DNA of 64,000 nt from Fibrobacter sp. (GCA_017412605.1 JAFPWY010000015.1:79363-143362); one strand, 5' to 3'; numbered from the stretch's first letter, positions 17,192-26,398 are shown. Numbers and translations: made by a program. The notes: a model not told the origin generated them from the letters alone.

Positions 17192-19057
17192 ATGATTGAA
17201 GTGAACGAACATATAGGCCGCCGCCTCGCCGAACTGCCCGAGAGGCCCGGTGTATACCTGATGCGCAACGCTTCGGGCAAGATCATCTATATTGGCAAGG
17301 CGAAGGTCCTCAAGAACCGCGTCCGCAGCTATTTTGACGGGAGCGACCACGCAGGGCACCGTGCGGCGACCCTGATGCTCCCGTTTATCCGCGATATCGA
17401 GTGGATCATTACGGAAAGCGAGGAGGAAGCGCTGATCCTCGAGGCAACGCTTATTCGTAAGCATACGCCCAAGTACAACGTTCTCCTGAAAGATGACAAG
17501 CATTTTCCGTACCTGGCGTTTTCGGTGAAGGAGCCTTTTCCCCGGCTTTTCTTGACCCGGTCCGTGCGCAAGGACGATTGCCTGTATTATGGACCTTATA
17601 TGAACTCGCGCGTGATTGCGCAGCTGACGGACTTGGCTGCACGGCTTTTCCATATCCGCGAATGCCGGCTGAACCTGCCGCTTGCCCGTACGGTACGGCC
17701 CTGCCTGAACTACCACATCGGGCGCTGCGACGCCCCGTGTGCCGGCCTTATAAGCGAGGCTGATTATGCGAAGAATGTCGCCCAGGCAAAACTCCTGCTC
17801 GAAGGCAAGCGCGACGACCTTGTTGCGCTGTGGACCTCCGAGATGCAGCAGGCCAGCGAGAACCTGGACTTCGAGCTTGCCGGCAAGAAACGCGATGCTA
17901 TACAGGCGCTGCAGGCTACGGGTGTGCACCAGAAGACGGACACGAGCGACCCGAACCTGTCCTTGGATGTGCTCAGCCTGCGGCGCAACGGCTCCATGGC
18001 CGCTGCCGTAATTCTCGAGTACCGTGCGGGAGTGCTCATGGGGCGCAGGCACTACCGGCTGGAATGCAAGCTCGAAGACGACGTGCCGGAAATATTGCGG
18101 CAGATGCTGGTGCAGTGGTACATGGACGTGCCGCTTGTGCCTGCCGAAATAGCGATAGACGTAGAGGACTTGCCCGACCGTGACATGCTGGCCCAGGCGC
18201 TTTCGGAAAAGTCCGGTCACAGGGTGCTCTTGACGCAGCCGCAGCGCGGCGAGAAGGTCGGGTTCCTCAAGCTGGCCGGCGCCAACGCCGACATGATTCT
18301 AGTGGAAATGCGCGCCGAGGTGCAAAAATACAGCGAGGTGGACCAGAGCGTATTCGAGTTGCAGAAGGTACTCGGGCTCAAGAAGACGCCATTCCGCATC
18401 GAGTGCGTCGATATTTCGCACCTTTCGGGCACGAACACCGTGGCCAGCCTAGTTGCATTCAAGAATGGGCGGCCCGACAAGAAGAACTACCGCAAGTTTA
18501 TCATAAAGACCGTCGAGGGCGTGGACGACTTCGCGAGCATGCGCGAGGTGATGACCCGCCGTATCCGCAGGCTCGAAAACGAGGGTGTTCCCATGCCCGA
18601 CCTGTGGGTGTGCGACGGCGGCAAGGGCCAGGTCGACGCGACGATGCAGATCTTGAAGGAACTGGGACACGACCAGGACCTCCCGCTGATAGGCCTCGCG
18701 AAGCGTCTCGAGGAAATTGTGTTCCCGGACGACCGCAAGTCCATCGTGCTGCACCGCACGAGTCCGGCGCTCAAACTGCTCCAGAACGCCCGCGACGAGG
18801 CGCATCGCTTTGCCATCACGTACCAGCGCAGCAAGCGCAAGAAGGACCTCGAGGTGGAATGGCTCAAGATTCCCGGTGTGGGGCATGAAACCCGCATCAA
18901 GATTCTTTCGAAGTACAGGAGCGCAGAAGCCTTCATGGCGGCCCCGCTCGAGGATATCGAAATGTTGTTCGGGAAGGTGCGCGGGAACAGACTCCGCGAG
19001 CAGGTCGCCCAGTATTGTGCGGACGGGCTCGACAATCCCGACAATCCGGAAGCATAA
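17192..19057 (+). CDS. uvrC: excinuclease ABC subunit C
   Basis: 621 residues, normal length. The GIY-YIG nuclease domain is at the N-terminus (RPGVYLMRNASGKIIYIGKA), then the Cys-rich segment (CLNYHIGRCDAPCAG), the UVR motif (about 205-240), the RNase H-like second nuclease (IECVDISHLSGTNTVASLV, then DLWVCDGGKGQVDA) and the C-terminal helix-hairpin-helix pair (IPGVGHETRIKIL). UvrC makes the dual incisions in nucleotide excision repair after UvrAB damage recognition. It is transcribed divergently from the coiled-coil gene. Confidence 0.97.
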   Translation: MIEVNEHIGRRLAELPERPGVYLMRNASGKIIYIGKAKVLKNRVRSYFDGSDHAGHRAATLMLPFIRDIEWIITESEEEALILEATLIRKHTPKYNVLLKDDKHFPYLAFSVKEPFPRLFLTRSVRKDDCLYYGPYMNSRVIAQLTDLAARLFHIRECRLNLPLARTVRPCLNYHIGRCDAPCAGLISEADYAKNVAQAKLLLEGKRDDLVALWTSEMQQASENLDFELAGKKRDAIQALQATGVHQKTDTSDPNLSLDVLSLRRNGSMAAAVILEYRAGVLMGRRHYRLECKLEDDVPEILRQMLVQWYMDVPLVPAEIAIDVEDLPDRDMLAQALSEKSGHRVLLTQPQRGEKVGFLKLAGANADMILVEMRAEVQKYSEVDQSVFELQKVLGLKKTPFRIECVDISHLSGTNTVASLVAFKNGRPDKKNYRKFIIKTVEGVDDFASMREVMTRRIRRLENEGVPMPDLWVCDGGKGQVDATMQILKELGHDQDLPLIGLAKRLEEIVFPDDRKSIVLHRTSPALKLLQNARDEAHRFAITYQRSKRKKDLEVEWLKIPGVGHETRIKILSKYRSAEAFMAAPLEDIEMLFGKVRGNRLREQVAQYCADGLDNPDNPEA

Positions 19058-19086
19058 AAAAAACGGCCCCGGAGGGCCGTTCTTAA
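19056..19086. terminator. bidirectional terminator
   Basis: ACGGCCC (19063-19069) and GGGCCGT (19074-19080) form a 7-bp stem with loop CGGA, flanked by an A-run and a T-rich run, between the convergent uvrC and FISUMP lipoprotein genes. Confidence 0.8.
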
Positions 19087-19101
19087 ATTCGTGGATGGTG
19101 A

Positions 19102-20034
19102 TTACTTTGCCTGGACGCAACGGACACCGAACGCCTTGGTCTGGCTGTCACGTTGGAACTTGGTTTCGCCATCACCGTAATCCATGGACTTGACGACGAA
19201 GATCAGGCCGCAAGCGCTTCCGCTGCAGTTGTCCTCGTCTCCCTCGCCTTCGTTGAACTCTTCGCTCTCGGCAAGCCAGTAGAAGCCCATGTCTCCCTTG
19301 AATTCGTCGGTGCCGTTCTTTCCACGGCCGTTAAATATCCAGAAACTCAGGTCGCCCTTGGCTGCGTTGAATTCGGCTCGGGTGGGGAGTCTCCATCCTG
19401 TGGGGCATGCATCACGGGCTGCGGAGTAGTTATAGAGGCGTCCCATGGTCTTGCAGTTGTTGATGTCGCCGCCATAGCAGTTACTACCGCTCAGGGCAAT
19501 ATCCAGGTTTTTCTTCGTCCACAGGGTGCCGTTGACTTCCTGGAGGTCGTACTTCTGCGAGTCGCGCATGTCGGTCATGACCAGACCTTCAATGACGGGT
19601 GCTGCATCGAGATTGATCTTGTTGGGGACATCGCCACCGACGGAGATTTCATCTTCGGGCGGAACGTCCGGACCGGAAGCGGAGGATGCCCATTCTTCGC
19701 AACCTTCAGTCCAGCAGAAAATGCCGCTGCTGAAGTAGGGGTCGTCGAACGTGGTGGCTCCGGTGTCGATGGTGACGCGCGTCTTCAGGATGACAGGATC
19801 CTTGTCTTTATCCTTCTTGCCCTTGCTGCTGGAGGAAAGGGAACTTGCCTCGGGGGAGGAAGTTGCATCATTTGTTGCGGAGGACGTCGGTACAGGGCCG
19901 GGTTCCAGGCTTGAGGAGGAAAGCGTTGCTTCGGGTTCATTGGGGTGTGCCGGTTCGGGCGCGTCGTCGCCAGAACAAGCGGAAAGAACGGTAATTACCC
20001 CTACGATTCCCAAGAGAGATATAAAGTGTTTCAT
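19102..20034 (-). CDS. FISUMP-domain lipoprotein
   Basis: 310 residues. Lipobox VLSAC (Cys about 20), then an acidic and Ser-rich linker (about 20-75). The C-terminal 150 residues are a Fibrobacter succinogenes major paralogous domain: NGTLWTKKNLD, GRLYNYSAARDACPTGWRLP, and the terminal FGVRCVQ. This surface domain is expanded in Fibrobacter and its function is not established. The ATG has TATATT 7 nt upstream (20047-20042) and no SD, suggesting a leaderless transcript. Confidence 0.9.
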   Translation of the reverse strand: MKHFISLLGIVGVITVLSACSGDDAPEPAHPNEPEATLSSSSLEPGPVPTSSATNDATSSPEASSLSSSSKGKKDKDKDPVILKTRVTIDTGATTFDDPYFSSGIFCWTEGCEEWASSASGPDVPPEDEISVGGDVPNKINLDAAPVIEGLVMTDMRDSQKYDLQEVNGTLWTKKNLDIALSGSNCYGGDINNCKTMGRLYNYSAARDACPTGWRLPTRAEFNAAKGDLSFWIFNGRGKNGTDEFKGDMGFYWLAESEEFNEGEGDEDNCSGSACGLIFVVKSMDYGDGETKFQRDSQTKAFGVRCVQAK

Positions 20035-20102
20035 GTTATGAAATATAGTTTACAAACGGGCTATAGATTAGCAAAAAGAATTTTACTATAATTGCGGACA
20101 CT

Positions 20103-20495
20103 ATGGGTAATGTTGAAATATTCGATACGACCTTCGCCTTGACCATCTTGGTCATCATGGCTCTCTGCATTCCGACAGTTCTCCTTTTGGCGAACTGGGT
20201 TCTGCATCCCGGCAAGATTAAGCAGGTCCTTATCAAGGGATCTTCCTACGAATGCGGTCTTGCGCATGTCTCGGGCACGGCGAACGAGCGTTACCCGGTC
20301 AAGTATTATATGGTAGCGATGCTTTTCCTGGTTTTTGACCTGGAAGTGGCGTTCCTCTACCCGTGGACGGTCCAGTTCCTCGTTGGGGGCTGGGAACTCC
20401 TTTTCGTTTTGCTCGGATTCCTTGTCATTCTTGAAGCAGGTTACATCTACCTCCTCAAGAAGGGCGTGCTGGACTGGTCCCGCATCACCGACTAA
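20103..20495 (+). CDS. nuoA: NADH-quinone oxidoreductase subunit A
   Basis: 130 residues with three transmembrane helices and the NuoA signature: a loop with YECG (here SSYECGLAHVSG), followed by KYYMVAMLFLVFDLEVAFLYPW. It is a membrane-arm subunit of respiratory complex I. It stands alone: the following gene is on the opposite strand and no nuoB or other nuo gene is in the window. A perfect TATAAT (20087-20092) lies 10 nt before the ATG. Confidence 0.95.
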   Translation: MGNVEIFDTTFALTILVIMALCIPTVLLLANWVLHPGKIKQVLIKGSSYECGLAHVSGTANERYPVKYYMVAMLFLVFDLEVAFLYPWTVQFLVGGWELLFVLLGFLVILEAGYIYLLKKGVLDWSRITD

Positions 20496-20521
20496 AGGCT
20501 ATTCTATCTCAAAATAAAGCG

Positions 20522-20560
20522 AACGCGGGCCTTCGGGTCCGCGTTTGCCGCTTTTGGGGA
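20522..20560 (+). terminator. terminator after nuoA
   Basis: A 10-bp stem AACGCGGGCC/GGTCCGCGTT with a TTCG loop (20522-20545), followed by TGCCGCTTTT, between convergent genes. Confidence 0.75.
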
Positions 20561-20579
20561 AGTGTTTTGAAGGCTTCGG

Positions 20580-21686
20580 CTAGAATGCCTGCCGGATATA
20601 GACCGTCAGACCCAGTTGTTTGTAATCTACCCAGGAAATGTCTCCCCTAGCATAGAGGTCTTCCTTCATGTTCAGGCCAAGTTCACCTCCGAAACCGACG
20701 GACTGGTGCCATTTTTCGCGCATGAGGTCGCTAAAGTAGTCCCCGGCCTTGCCTCCCTCGAAAAAGATTGTCCCGGCGAGCCTCCAAAACAGGACCTTGC
20801 GGAGCTCGGCCTGCAAAATCAGGGCTTGGTTGCCGCGAAAATAGTGGTCTTCCACGCCCCGGAATCTCTTTATGCCGTCGGGGCCGGCAAGCATGTCGAA
20901 CGGGACGTCGCCGCTGGCGCGCTGCCAGAGGGCGCCCACGGCCATCGAAGTCTTCCAGAACAGGAAAGTGTAGCCGCGCAGGTCCAGTTCCTGCTTGGTG
21001 AACCCGCAGTCGCCCAGCATGTCGGAAAAGACGAGATGGTTCCAGTGGGCGTAGAACCCGTGCCTGGCCCAGTTGATGTTGTCCCGCGTATCATAGGAAA
21101 GCTGGTAGCCGATGCCGGTCCGCCACTTGTCGTCGGTCTCGGGTTCTGCGATCGTCCCCCTGTAGTTGCGGAAGGAAATGTCCGAGTATTCCATGCGGAA
21201 GGCTGGCCCGTACATGAAGTTGTGCCATGTGTCGGGCAGGCCGAGGTTGGTCGTGGTCGTGTTCTCGACCTTGAACGTGTTGCGGTCGAAAAGGCGCCCG
21301 TCGTCCGGGTCGGGATGATTGGTGGTGCCGTAGTAGTAGCTGGTCCAGTTGTCGTAGGTGAGTGCCGCAATTCCGACGATGCGGTCATGGAAAAAGTAAT
21401 AGCGCGGCACGACAAGCGCTTCAAGTTGCTTCTTGGCTGTGCCTATGAGGGCGAAGTCCAGGGTGGTGGTCTTTCCGCCTTCGTATTCCGGTTTGAAGAA
21501 CAGGAGCAGCATGGCTCCGTACTCCAGGCCGGTTTCTTCGGAGTAGCCAAGTATGGGGAGTGACGAAAAACGTTGGAAATGGTCCGCGCCGTTGTCGGTG
21601 GCGGACGTGTCTGCGGGCTCCGCCCAGAGCGCACAGGCGCAAATCCAGGGCGCGAGGAATGCGACGAGCCGGTTTGTTTTTTCCAA
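20580..21686 (-). CDS. Omp85/BamA-TamA-like outer membrane barrel protein
   Basis: 368 residues from a TTG at 21686, chosen because AAAGGGG lies 5 nt upstream and it begins a signal peptide (EKTNRLVAFLAPWICACALWA). The frame stays open much further but runs antisense through the mutase gene. The mature protein is a beta barrel with alternating aromatic strands, the surface-antigen D15-type motif IKRFRGVEDHYFRGNQ and a C-terminal Phe (YIRQAF). No POTRA domains are present, so it is a short barrel-only member, not BamA itself. Confidence 0.75.
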   Translation of the reverse strand: MEKTNRLVAFLAPWICACALWAEPADTSATDNGADHFQRFSSLPILGYSEETGLEYGAMLLLFFKPEYEGGKTTTLDFALIGTAKKQLEALVVPRYYFFHDRIVGIAALTYDNWTSYYYGTTNHPDPDDGRLFDRNTFKVENTTTTNLGLPDTWHNFMYGPAFRMEYSDISFRNYRGTIAEPETDDKWRTGIGYQLSYDTRDNINWARHGFYAHWNHLVFSDMLGDCGFTKQELDLRGYTFLFWKTSMAVGALWQRASGDVPFDMLAGPDGIKRFRGVEDHYFRGNQALILQAELRKVLFWRLAGTIFFEGGKAGDYFSDLMREKWHQSVGFGGELGLNMKEDLYARGDISWVDYKQLGLTVYIRQAF

Positions 21687-21722
21687 TGGTACCCCTTTCA
21701 CGTGACCCAATATAGATATTGC

Positions 21723-21728
21723 TATAAT
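21723..21728 (+). promoter_or_regulatory. -10 box of the phosphohexomutase gene
   Basis: A perfect TATAAT about 45 nt upstream of the chosen start at 21774, in the short region between the divergent barrel and mutase genes. The -35 is poorly conserved. Confidence 0.4.
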
Positions 21729-21773
21729 TCCAACCGAACTGCACAAAACGAAATGCAGCAAGAAGAGGTTTCC

Positions 21774-23114
21774 ATGTCCAAGTTGATGCGTTCTATTTCG
21801 GGTATCCGCGGAATCGTGGGTGATACCCTGACCCCACAAGTTCTCAAAAGTCACGTGAGCGCCTTTTTGCAGATTACCCAGGCGAAGCGCGTGGTCATCG
21901 GTCGCGACAGCCGCCCCACGGGTGATGCCATCAGCCAGTTCGTGGCGGGCATCTGCCGCCTTTCTGGGGTCGATGTGGTGGAAGTGGGCCTTTCTACGAC
22001 GCCTTCGGTCGAGATCCTCACGACGGAACTCAAGGCCGATGCGGGCATTATCATTACCGCAAGCCATAACCCGCTTGAATGGAACGCACTCAAGTTCCTG
22101 AACAACAAGGGTCTTTTCCTCGGTCCTGACGATGTCAAGAAGCTGTTTGAGCTGGCGGATGCGGACAAATTCGATTATCCCGATTACCGCAACATGGGCA
22201 AGTACGAGTTCATGAAGGACGCCGACGGCGTGCACGTGGACGGCACCCTCAAGATCCCGTTCGTGGACGTGGAAGCGATCAAGGCGAAACATTTCAAGGT
22301 GGCGGTCGATGCCGTGAACGGTGCCGGTTCCTATATCGTGCCCCGGCTGCTCGAGGAGCTCGGCTGCGAGGTGGTGCGCGTGCATTGCGAACCCGATGGC
22401 ACGTTCCCGCGTGGCGCAGAACCCATTCCCGAAAACCTGGGCGACCTCCGTGCAGCCGTGCAGGCGAACGCCTGCGCCGTCGGCTTTGCCGTGGACCCCG
22501 ATGCGGACCGCTGTGCTCTGGTGGACGGTTTGGGACAAAGTATCGGCGAGGAATACACGCTTGCTATTGCGACAGAAGAAGTGCTTTCGCAGAAGAAGGG
22601 CAGCGTGTGCGTGAACCTCTCCACGAGCCGCATGAACCAGGATGTTGCCGAAAAGTACGGCTGCGAGTTCAGCCGCGCGAAGGTGGGCGAAATCAACGTG
22701 AGCCTGCAGATGATCGAGAATGGATGCGTCATCGGTGGCGAAGGCAATGGAGGCGTGATTCTTCCGGCGCTGCATTACGGCCGCGATTCCTTGGTGGCGG
22801 CCGCACTCGTGCTCAGCTGGATGGCCCACCATGATGGCGGACCTGAAAAGTTCGTGGCCGAAAATCCGTCCTATGCGATGCCCAAGAAGAAGTTCGAACT
22901 CGGCGACAAAAAAGTCGCAGATATTCTTCCGAAAGTCAAGGCCGAATTCGCCGGTTGGAAAACGGACGAACGCGACGGCCTTTGGCTCGGGAGCGAAAAG
23001 TCGTGGGTGCATGTGCGCGCGAGCAATACCGAACCGGTCATCCGCGTGATTGCCGAAGCTCCGACTGCCGAGGAAGCCGAAGCCTTGTGCAGCAAAGTCG
23101 AAAAGCTCATATAA
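21774..23114 (+). CDS. phosphohexomutase, phosphoglucosamine mutase-like
   Basis: 446 residues, the length of GlmM. N-terminal SGIRGIVGDTLTP; phosphoserine loop IITASHNPLEWNALK; metal-binding loop DPDADRCALVD; substrate loop GEGNGGVILP; and the C-terminal phosphate-binding loop VRASNTEPVIRVIAE. The family interconverts hexose 6- and 1-phosphates; GlmM supplies UDP-GlcNAc for cell wall and LPS, but some relatives act on glucose or mannose, so I do not fix the symbol. The start at 21774 has AGAAGAGG upstream. Confidence 0.88.
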   Translation: MSKLMRSISGIRGIVGDTLTPQVLKSHVSAFLQITQAKRVVIGRDSRPTGDAISQFVAGICRLSGVDVVEVGLSTTPSVEILTTELKADAGIIITASHNPLEWNALKFLNNKGLFLGPDDVKKLFELADADKFDYPDYRNMGKYEFMKDADGVHVDGTLKIPFVDVEAIKAKHFKVAVDAVNGAGSYIVPRLLEELGCEVVRVHCEPDGTFPRGAEPIPENLGDLRAAVQANACAVGFAVDPDADRCALVDGLGQSIGEEYTLAIATEEVLSQKKGSVCVNLSTSRMNQDVAEKYGCEFSRAKVGEINVSLQMIENGCVIGGEGNGGVILPALHYGRDSLVAAALVLSWMAHHDGGPEKFVAENPSYAMPKKKFELGDKKVADILPKVKAEFAGWKTDERDGLWLGSEKSWVHVRASNTEPVIRVIAEAPTAEEAEALCSKVEKLI

Positions 23115-23152
23115 TACCCCCTCACGTACGATAAGTACGTTGCGCGGGGGTT
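23115..23152. terminator. hairpin between convergent genes
   Basis: An outer CCCCC/GGGGG pair (23117-23121 with 23146-23150) and an inner ACGTAC/GTACGT pair (23124-23129 with 23135-23140). No long T-run follows. Confidence 0.5.
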
Positions 23153-23906
23153 AGAATAGCCAGAGGGTGGCGCCTGCTTGTGCAAGCCACTCGCGTGGAC
23201 GGATGGAGTCGTAGAGGTAGTTTGCGACTCTGTCGTTCAGCAGGGGTGTCAGCCCGAAGGTGAAGTTCCAGAACAGTTCCAGCGACTTGTTTCCCGGAAG
23301 CGGGAACGTTTTTCCGACTGTCGTATAAACGCCCAGTTCAAGGCCCGCTGCGTACGAATGGAAGTCCAGCGAAATCAGGTCTACCTGGAGGTTTGCGGAA
23401 AGGATGTAGGCGAACAGTCCGCCCGCCTCGATAAAGTAGCCTCTCGGGGCCTTATAGCGTATGCCGACGGGCAAGTCGACGCTCCAGTAGTTCAGTACGA
23501 TGTCGTACCGCCCTTTGCTGCCCTTTTTGTTTTCGGTATGGTCCAGGGAATCGCCTACGTAATATTCGGTTTCTCTCCAGTGGTGCTCCTTGGCATTCAC
23601 GAAGCGGTGACGCAGGGAGATGTACAGGTTCGCATGCAGAGCAAACCATTCCCCCATGTCCCTCATTCCTGAAATTCCAAGGCTGAATCCGATACCCTTG
23701 AAGTCGTCGCCCCCGGAAAGGTACTGCTCGTAATGTTCCTTTTCGAACCCGTCGTCGGTCTCTGTCTCCTTATCTTCCTTCTTGACGTAAACGTCGTTGT
23801 TCAGGTGCCAGATTCCGATGTACGTCCCGGAGGCAGTGATGCCCAGATGGTAGGGCTGTACAACATCAAAACCCTTCGGAGCTTCTGCTCGAAGGGTCGT
23901 GGCCAT
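23151..23906 (-). CDS. outer membrane beta-barrel protein, unusual start
   Basis: At least 251 residues. Alternating aromatic/glycine strands and the C-terminal aromatic (TLWLF) indicate an outer membrane barrel. The ATG at 23906 gives only the end of a signal peptide (MATTLRAEAP). In the same frame upstream the residues LLVPVIPILFFAA complete a good hydrophobic core, but there is no ATG, GTG or TTG before the in-frame stop. Translation may start at a CTG overlapping the stop of the preceding gene (23930). Probably co-transcribed with it. Confidence 0.7.
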   Translation of the reverse strand: MATTLRAEAPKGFDVVQPYHLGITASGTYIGIWHLNNDVYVKKEDKETETDDGFEKEHYEQYLSGGDDFKGIGFSLGISGMRDMGEWFALHANLYISLRHRFVNAKEHHWRETEYYVGDSLDHTENKKGSKGRYDIVLNYWSVDLPVGIRYKAPRGYFIEAGGLFAYILSANLQVDLISLDFHSYAAGLELGVYTTVGKTFPLPGNKSLELFWNFTFGLTPLLNDRVANYLYDSIRPREWLAQAGATLWLF

Positions 23907-23929
23907 TGCGGCAAAAAAGAGGATCGGGA

Positions 23930-24763
23930 TTACAGGAACCAGTAGCCTACGCCCAGACTGAAGATGAGGTCTTTGGGATCGATCAGCTTAGTTCCATCGA
24001 TTTTCATGCTGACTTCGTCAGCAGGAATTTCAATTTCGTCGCTTATGATGCTGGTGAGACCCATCTGGAAACGGAAACCGAAGTCCAACTGATGGCCGTT
24101 AGGAAGTTTCAGGGCATAGCCGAGGTCTGCTGCAACGCCGACGATGAGAGTGGAGGTGTAGTCGTCAATATCCTGCGATATGAACATAACCTTGCCTTCG
24201 GTATCCAGGTTCAGCGAGAATACAGGGCCGGCTCCCAGGTAGACGCCGGGGGCGGTAGTGACGCGGAGCATGAGAGGGATTTCCAGGTACCACTGAATCA
24301 ACTTGACATCGTTCAATGTGAATGCCCCGGACATGTCGCCGTATCCATAGTCATCATCATCGTAGGTATAGCCATAGTCGTCATAATCGTAAGACGAGTT
24401 GCTTGTGTTGGACGAACCCCCGGTTTCCGCAGAGAATGTCAGGTCCGTGCTGCGGGAACGGTAAGAGAAAAGGAGTTCGGATTCAAGCGCGAGGCTGCTG
24501 GTAAAGGGAAGCATGAAGGTCAGGCCGAAGTCTACGCCCATGCCGCCAGCTTTTTCAAAGCCCTTGATTTTGCCCTTTTCGTCGCTGCTCATGTCAATCA
24601 TTTCTGCGCTAACACCGAGGGAGTTTGCGTCAATGGTGACGTCCGTGTTCCAGAACATGTTGTATGTGCCTGCAACCTTGGCGCCCATGTGGAAACCTTC
24701 GGCTGCGAGAACGCCCGTGGAGGCGATGAGAAGAGCAGATGCTGCTGTTTTGAGTACGTCCAT
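23930..24763 (-). CDS. outer membrane beta-barrel protein (OMP_b-brl-like)
   Basis: 277 residues. Signal peptide about 1-20 (ending VLAA), then an eight- to ten-stranded barrel pattern with strands such as GVDFGLTFMLPF, LALESELLFSYRS, IPLMLRVTTAPGVYLGAGPV and the terminal LIFSLGVGYWFL. One loop (about 140-165) is extremely rich in Asp/Tyr/Gly (SYDYDDYGYTYDDDDYGYG) and could bind cations. It resembles the PorT/OmpW-like barrels of the Bacteroidetes-Fibrobacter group. The second barrel gene follows within 24 nt. Confidence 0.75.
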   Translation of the reverse strand: MDVLKTAASALLIASTGVLAAEGFHMGAKVAGTYNMFWNTDVTIDANSLGVSAEMIDMSSDEKGKIKGFEKAGGMGVDFGLTFMLPFTSSLALESELLFSYRSRSTDLTFSAETGGSSNTSNSSYDYDDYGYTYDDDDYGYGDMSGAFTLNDVKLIQWYLEIPLMLRVTTAPGVYLGAGPVFSLNLDTEGKVMFISQDIDDYTSTLIVGVAADLGYALKLPNGHQLDFGFRFQMGLTSIISDEIEIPADEVSMKIDGTKLIDPKDLIFSLGVGYWFL

Positions 24764-24851
24764 AAAGAACCCCTAAAAGTAAAAAATTTTGTACAGGAAA
24801 TCTAATTTATTTCATACAATAGTACAAGAGAAAAAGTGAAAAAAATAAAAG

Positions 24852-24880
24852 GCTTTCCGGGAAGGAAAGCTTTTTTGGGG
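24852..24880. terminator. terminator
   Basis: GCTTTCC (24852-24858) and GGAAAGC (24864-24870) form a 7-bp stem with T-rich runs on both strands. On the minus strand it follows the esterase gene ending at 24920. Confidence 0.65.
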
Positions 24881-24919
24881 GGAATCTTGTTTTATTTGAG
24901 TGAAGATTTGTTTTATATC

Positions 24920-26398
24920 CTAGAACTGCGTGATGAATTCCCAGCCGGTTTCAGTTGTCCACACCTTGCCGTCTTCGCGGGGGTTGTATGAGTGACCGCC
25001 GTCGAATGTGCACCACTTCACGGGGAAGCGCGGGTCGACCGTCTTGTAGTCGTAGCACACGTGCTTGTCGCCAGCGTATTCCTCCGCTTTTTCGCCCCTG
25101 GCGTCGGTGAAGTTCCCTTCGGCGTCAGGTATTCCGTTGTTCTTCAATATCCTGTCGCGGGAACTGCGTCCGAGCTCTGGCGTACAAAGTTCGTCGCTCA
25201 TGCCGACGGTTCCCATCCATGCGATGGGGAGTCCCTTGTTCTTGGGGATGTAAATCACCATGTCCATGGTCGAGAATACCACCACGCCGCGCAGGCGGTG
25301 CTGGAAATCCTGTGCGAGTGCGTTGCTGAACATGGCGCCGAAACTGAACCCGATGGAGAACACGCGCGAAGTGTCGATGCAGAGGTTATCGTTCAGGTGG
25401 GTGAGGAACTCGTCGAAGAAGATGTGGTCCTTGTCATCGTAGCAGCGCCAAGGGTTGCTTGCTTCTTTCCCGGTTCTATCTGTTTCGGTAGTGTATCCGT
25501 GCGGCGCGACGAAGATGGTGTTCTCCTTGGCGCCCGGCTGGTTTCTGAATCCGTAGTAGGCTTCCCTCGTTGCCACGTTCTTGGCGGAACCGCCCATGTA
25601 GTGCATGCCGAACACGAGACGGTAGGGCTTGTTCTTGTCGTAATTCTCGGGCATAGTGAGGTAAATCTCGTGCTCGATGCCGCCACCGGTGAACATGAAG
25701 TTGTCCTTGAGCGTATTGTCCTTGCCGCAGCCCTTGCTCGGCGTGGGGGCATTCTTGAGCGCATAGCCGAATGCGTAGGTCCGTTCGTCGGCGGTCTTCG
25801 TGAGTTTCAGAGTTACCGCCGTGTCGAGGTTCGCTAGGGCGACTTTCAGGGGATCGAATCCTGTGGCGGAGACGCTGAGGGTGTCGCCTTCGCCAGGTTT
25901 CAGGAGTGCCTTGCCGCGATTTTGGCGGATGGCGCTGCTGAAACGGGTCCCGTTCGTGACGAAACGGACGGTCTCGACGGCGCTGCCGACGCGGACTTTC
26001 GCGAAGTAGGAGCCTGGGTCGGTCGCTCCCTGGCGCAGGTCCACCTGGCCCGAGCCGTGCAGTTCCTGGTAGAGAATCCGGTTGCCGACCATATCGAAGA
26101 TGCTTACCTGCACCGGTGCATTGCTGCTCTGCGCAAAACGGAGCACGCCGTCGACGATGTCGATGTGGCCGGGCTTGAAATTGCCGGAAAGTAGGGACTG
26201 CTGGTTGTCAGATTGGATGGAGAATTTGCCGTCTTGGTCTGTAGAGGTGGAATCTCCCGTAATCAGGAGCTTTACGAGCGCGCCAGGGACCGGTGTCCCT
26301 GCTTCGTCGGTTATGGTTCCGCTTAGCGTGAATGCGGAAGCCGCAGAGAATGTTGCCGCCAGCACAATTGGAAATATGAAAAAGATCGCTCTTTTCAT
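24920..26398 (-). CDS. secreted esterase (CE1/PHB depolymerase-like) with N-terminal CarboxypepD_reg and sorting-like domains
   Basis: 492 residues. Signal peptide about 1-22; a carboxypeptidase regulatory-like domain (FTLSGTITDEAGTPVPGALV); then a module with VSIFDMVGNRILYQELHGSG and GSYFAKVRVGSAVETVRF, which looks like the C-terminal sorting/FlgD-like tail but is internal here. The C-terminal alpha/beta hydrolase has IFVAPHGY, the nucleophile elbow GFSFGAMFSN and a final His in DGGHSYNP. Relatives are feruloyl and acetylxylan esterases, so action on plant cell wall esters is likely. Strong SD (GGAGA). Paralogue of the next gene. Confidence 0.85.
   Translation of the reverse strand: MKRAIFFIFPIVLAATFSAASAFTLSGTITDEAGTPVPGALVKLLITGDSTSTDQDGKFSIQSDNQQSLLSGNFKPGHIDIVDGVLRFAQSSNAPVQVSIFDMVGNRILYQELHGSGQVDLRQGATDPGSYFAKVRVGSAVETVRFVTNGTRFSSAIRQNRGKALLKPGEGDTLSVSATGFDPLKVALANLDTAVTLKLTKTADERTYAFGYALKNAPTPSKGCGKDNTLKDNFMFTGGGIEHEIYLTMPENYDKNKPYRLVFGMHYMGGSAKNVATREAYYGFRNQPGAKENTIFVAPHGYTTETDRTGKEASNPWRCYDDKDHIFFDEFLTHLNDNLCIDTSRVFSIGFSFGAMFSNALAQDFQHRLRGVVVFSTMDMVIYIPKNKGLPIAWMGTVGMSDELCTPELGRSSRDRILKNNGIPDAEGNFTDARGEKAEEYAGDKHVCYDYKTVDPRFPVKWCTFDGGHSYNPREDGKVWTTETGWEFITQF

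Noticed and set aside
21687..23012. N-terminal extension of the Omp85-like frame
   Set aside because: The extension runs antisense to the phosphohexomutase; the signal peptide at the TTG 21686 with AAAGGGG marks the real start.
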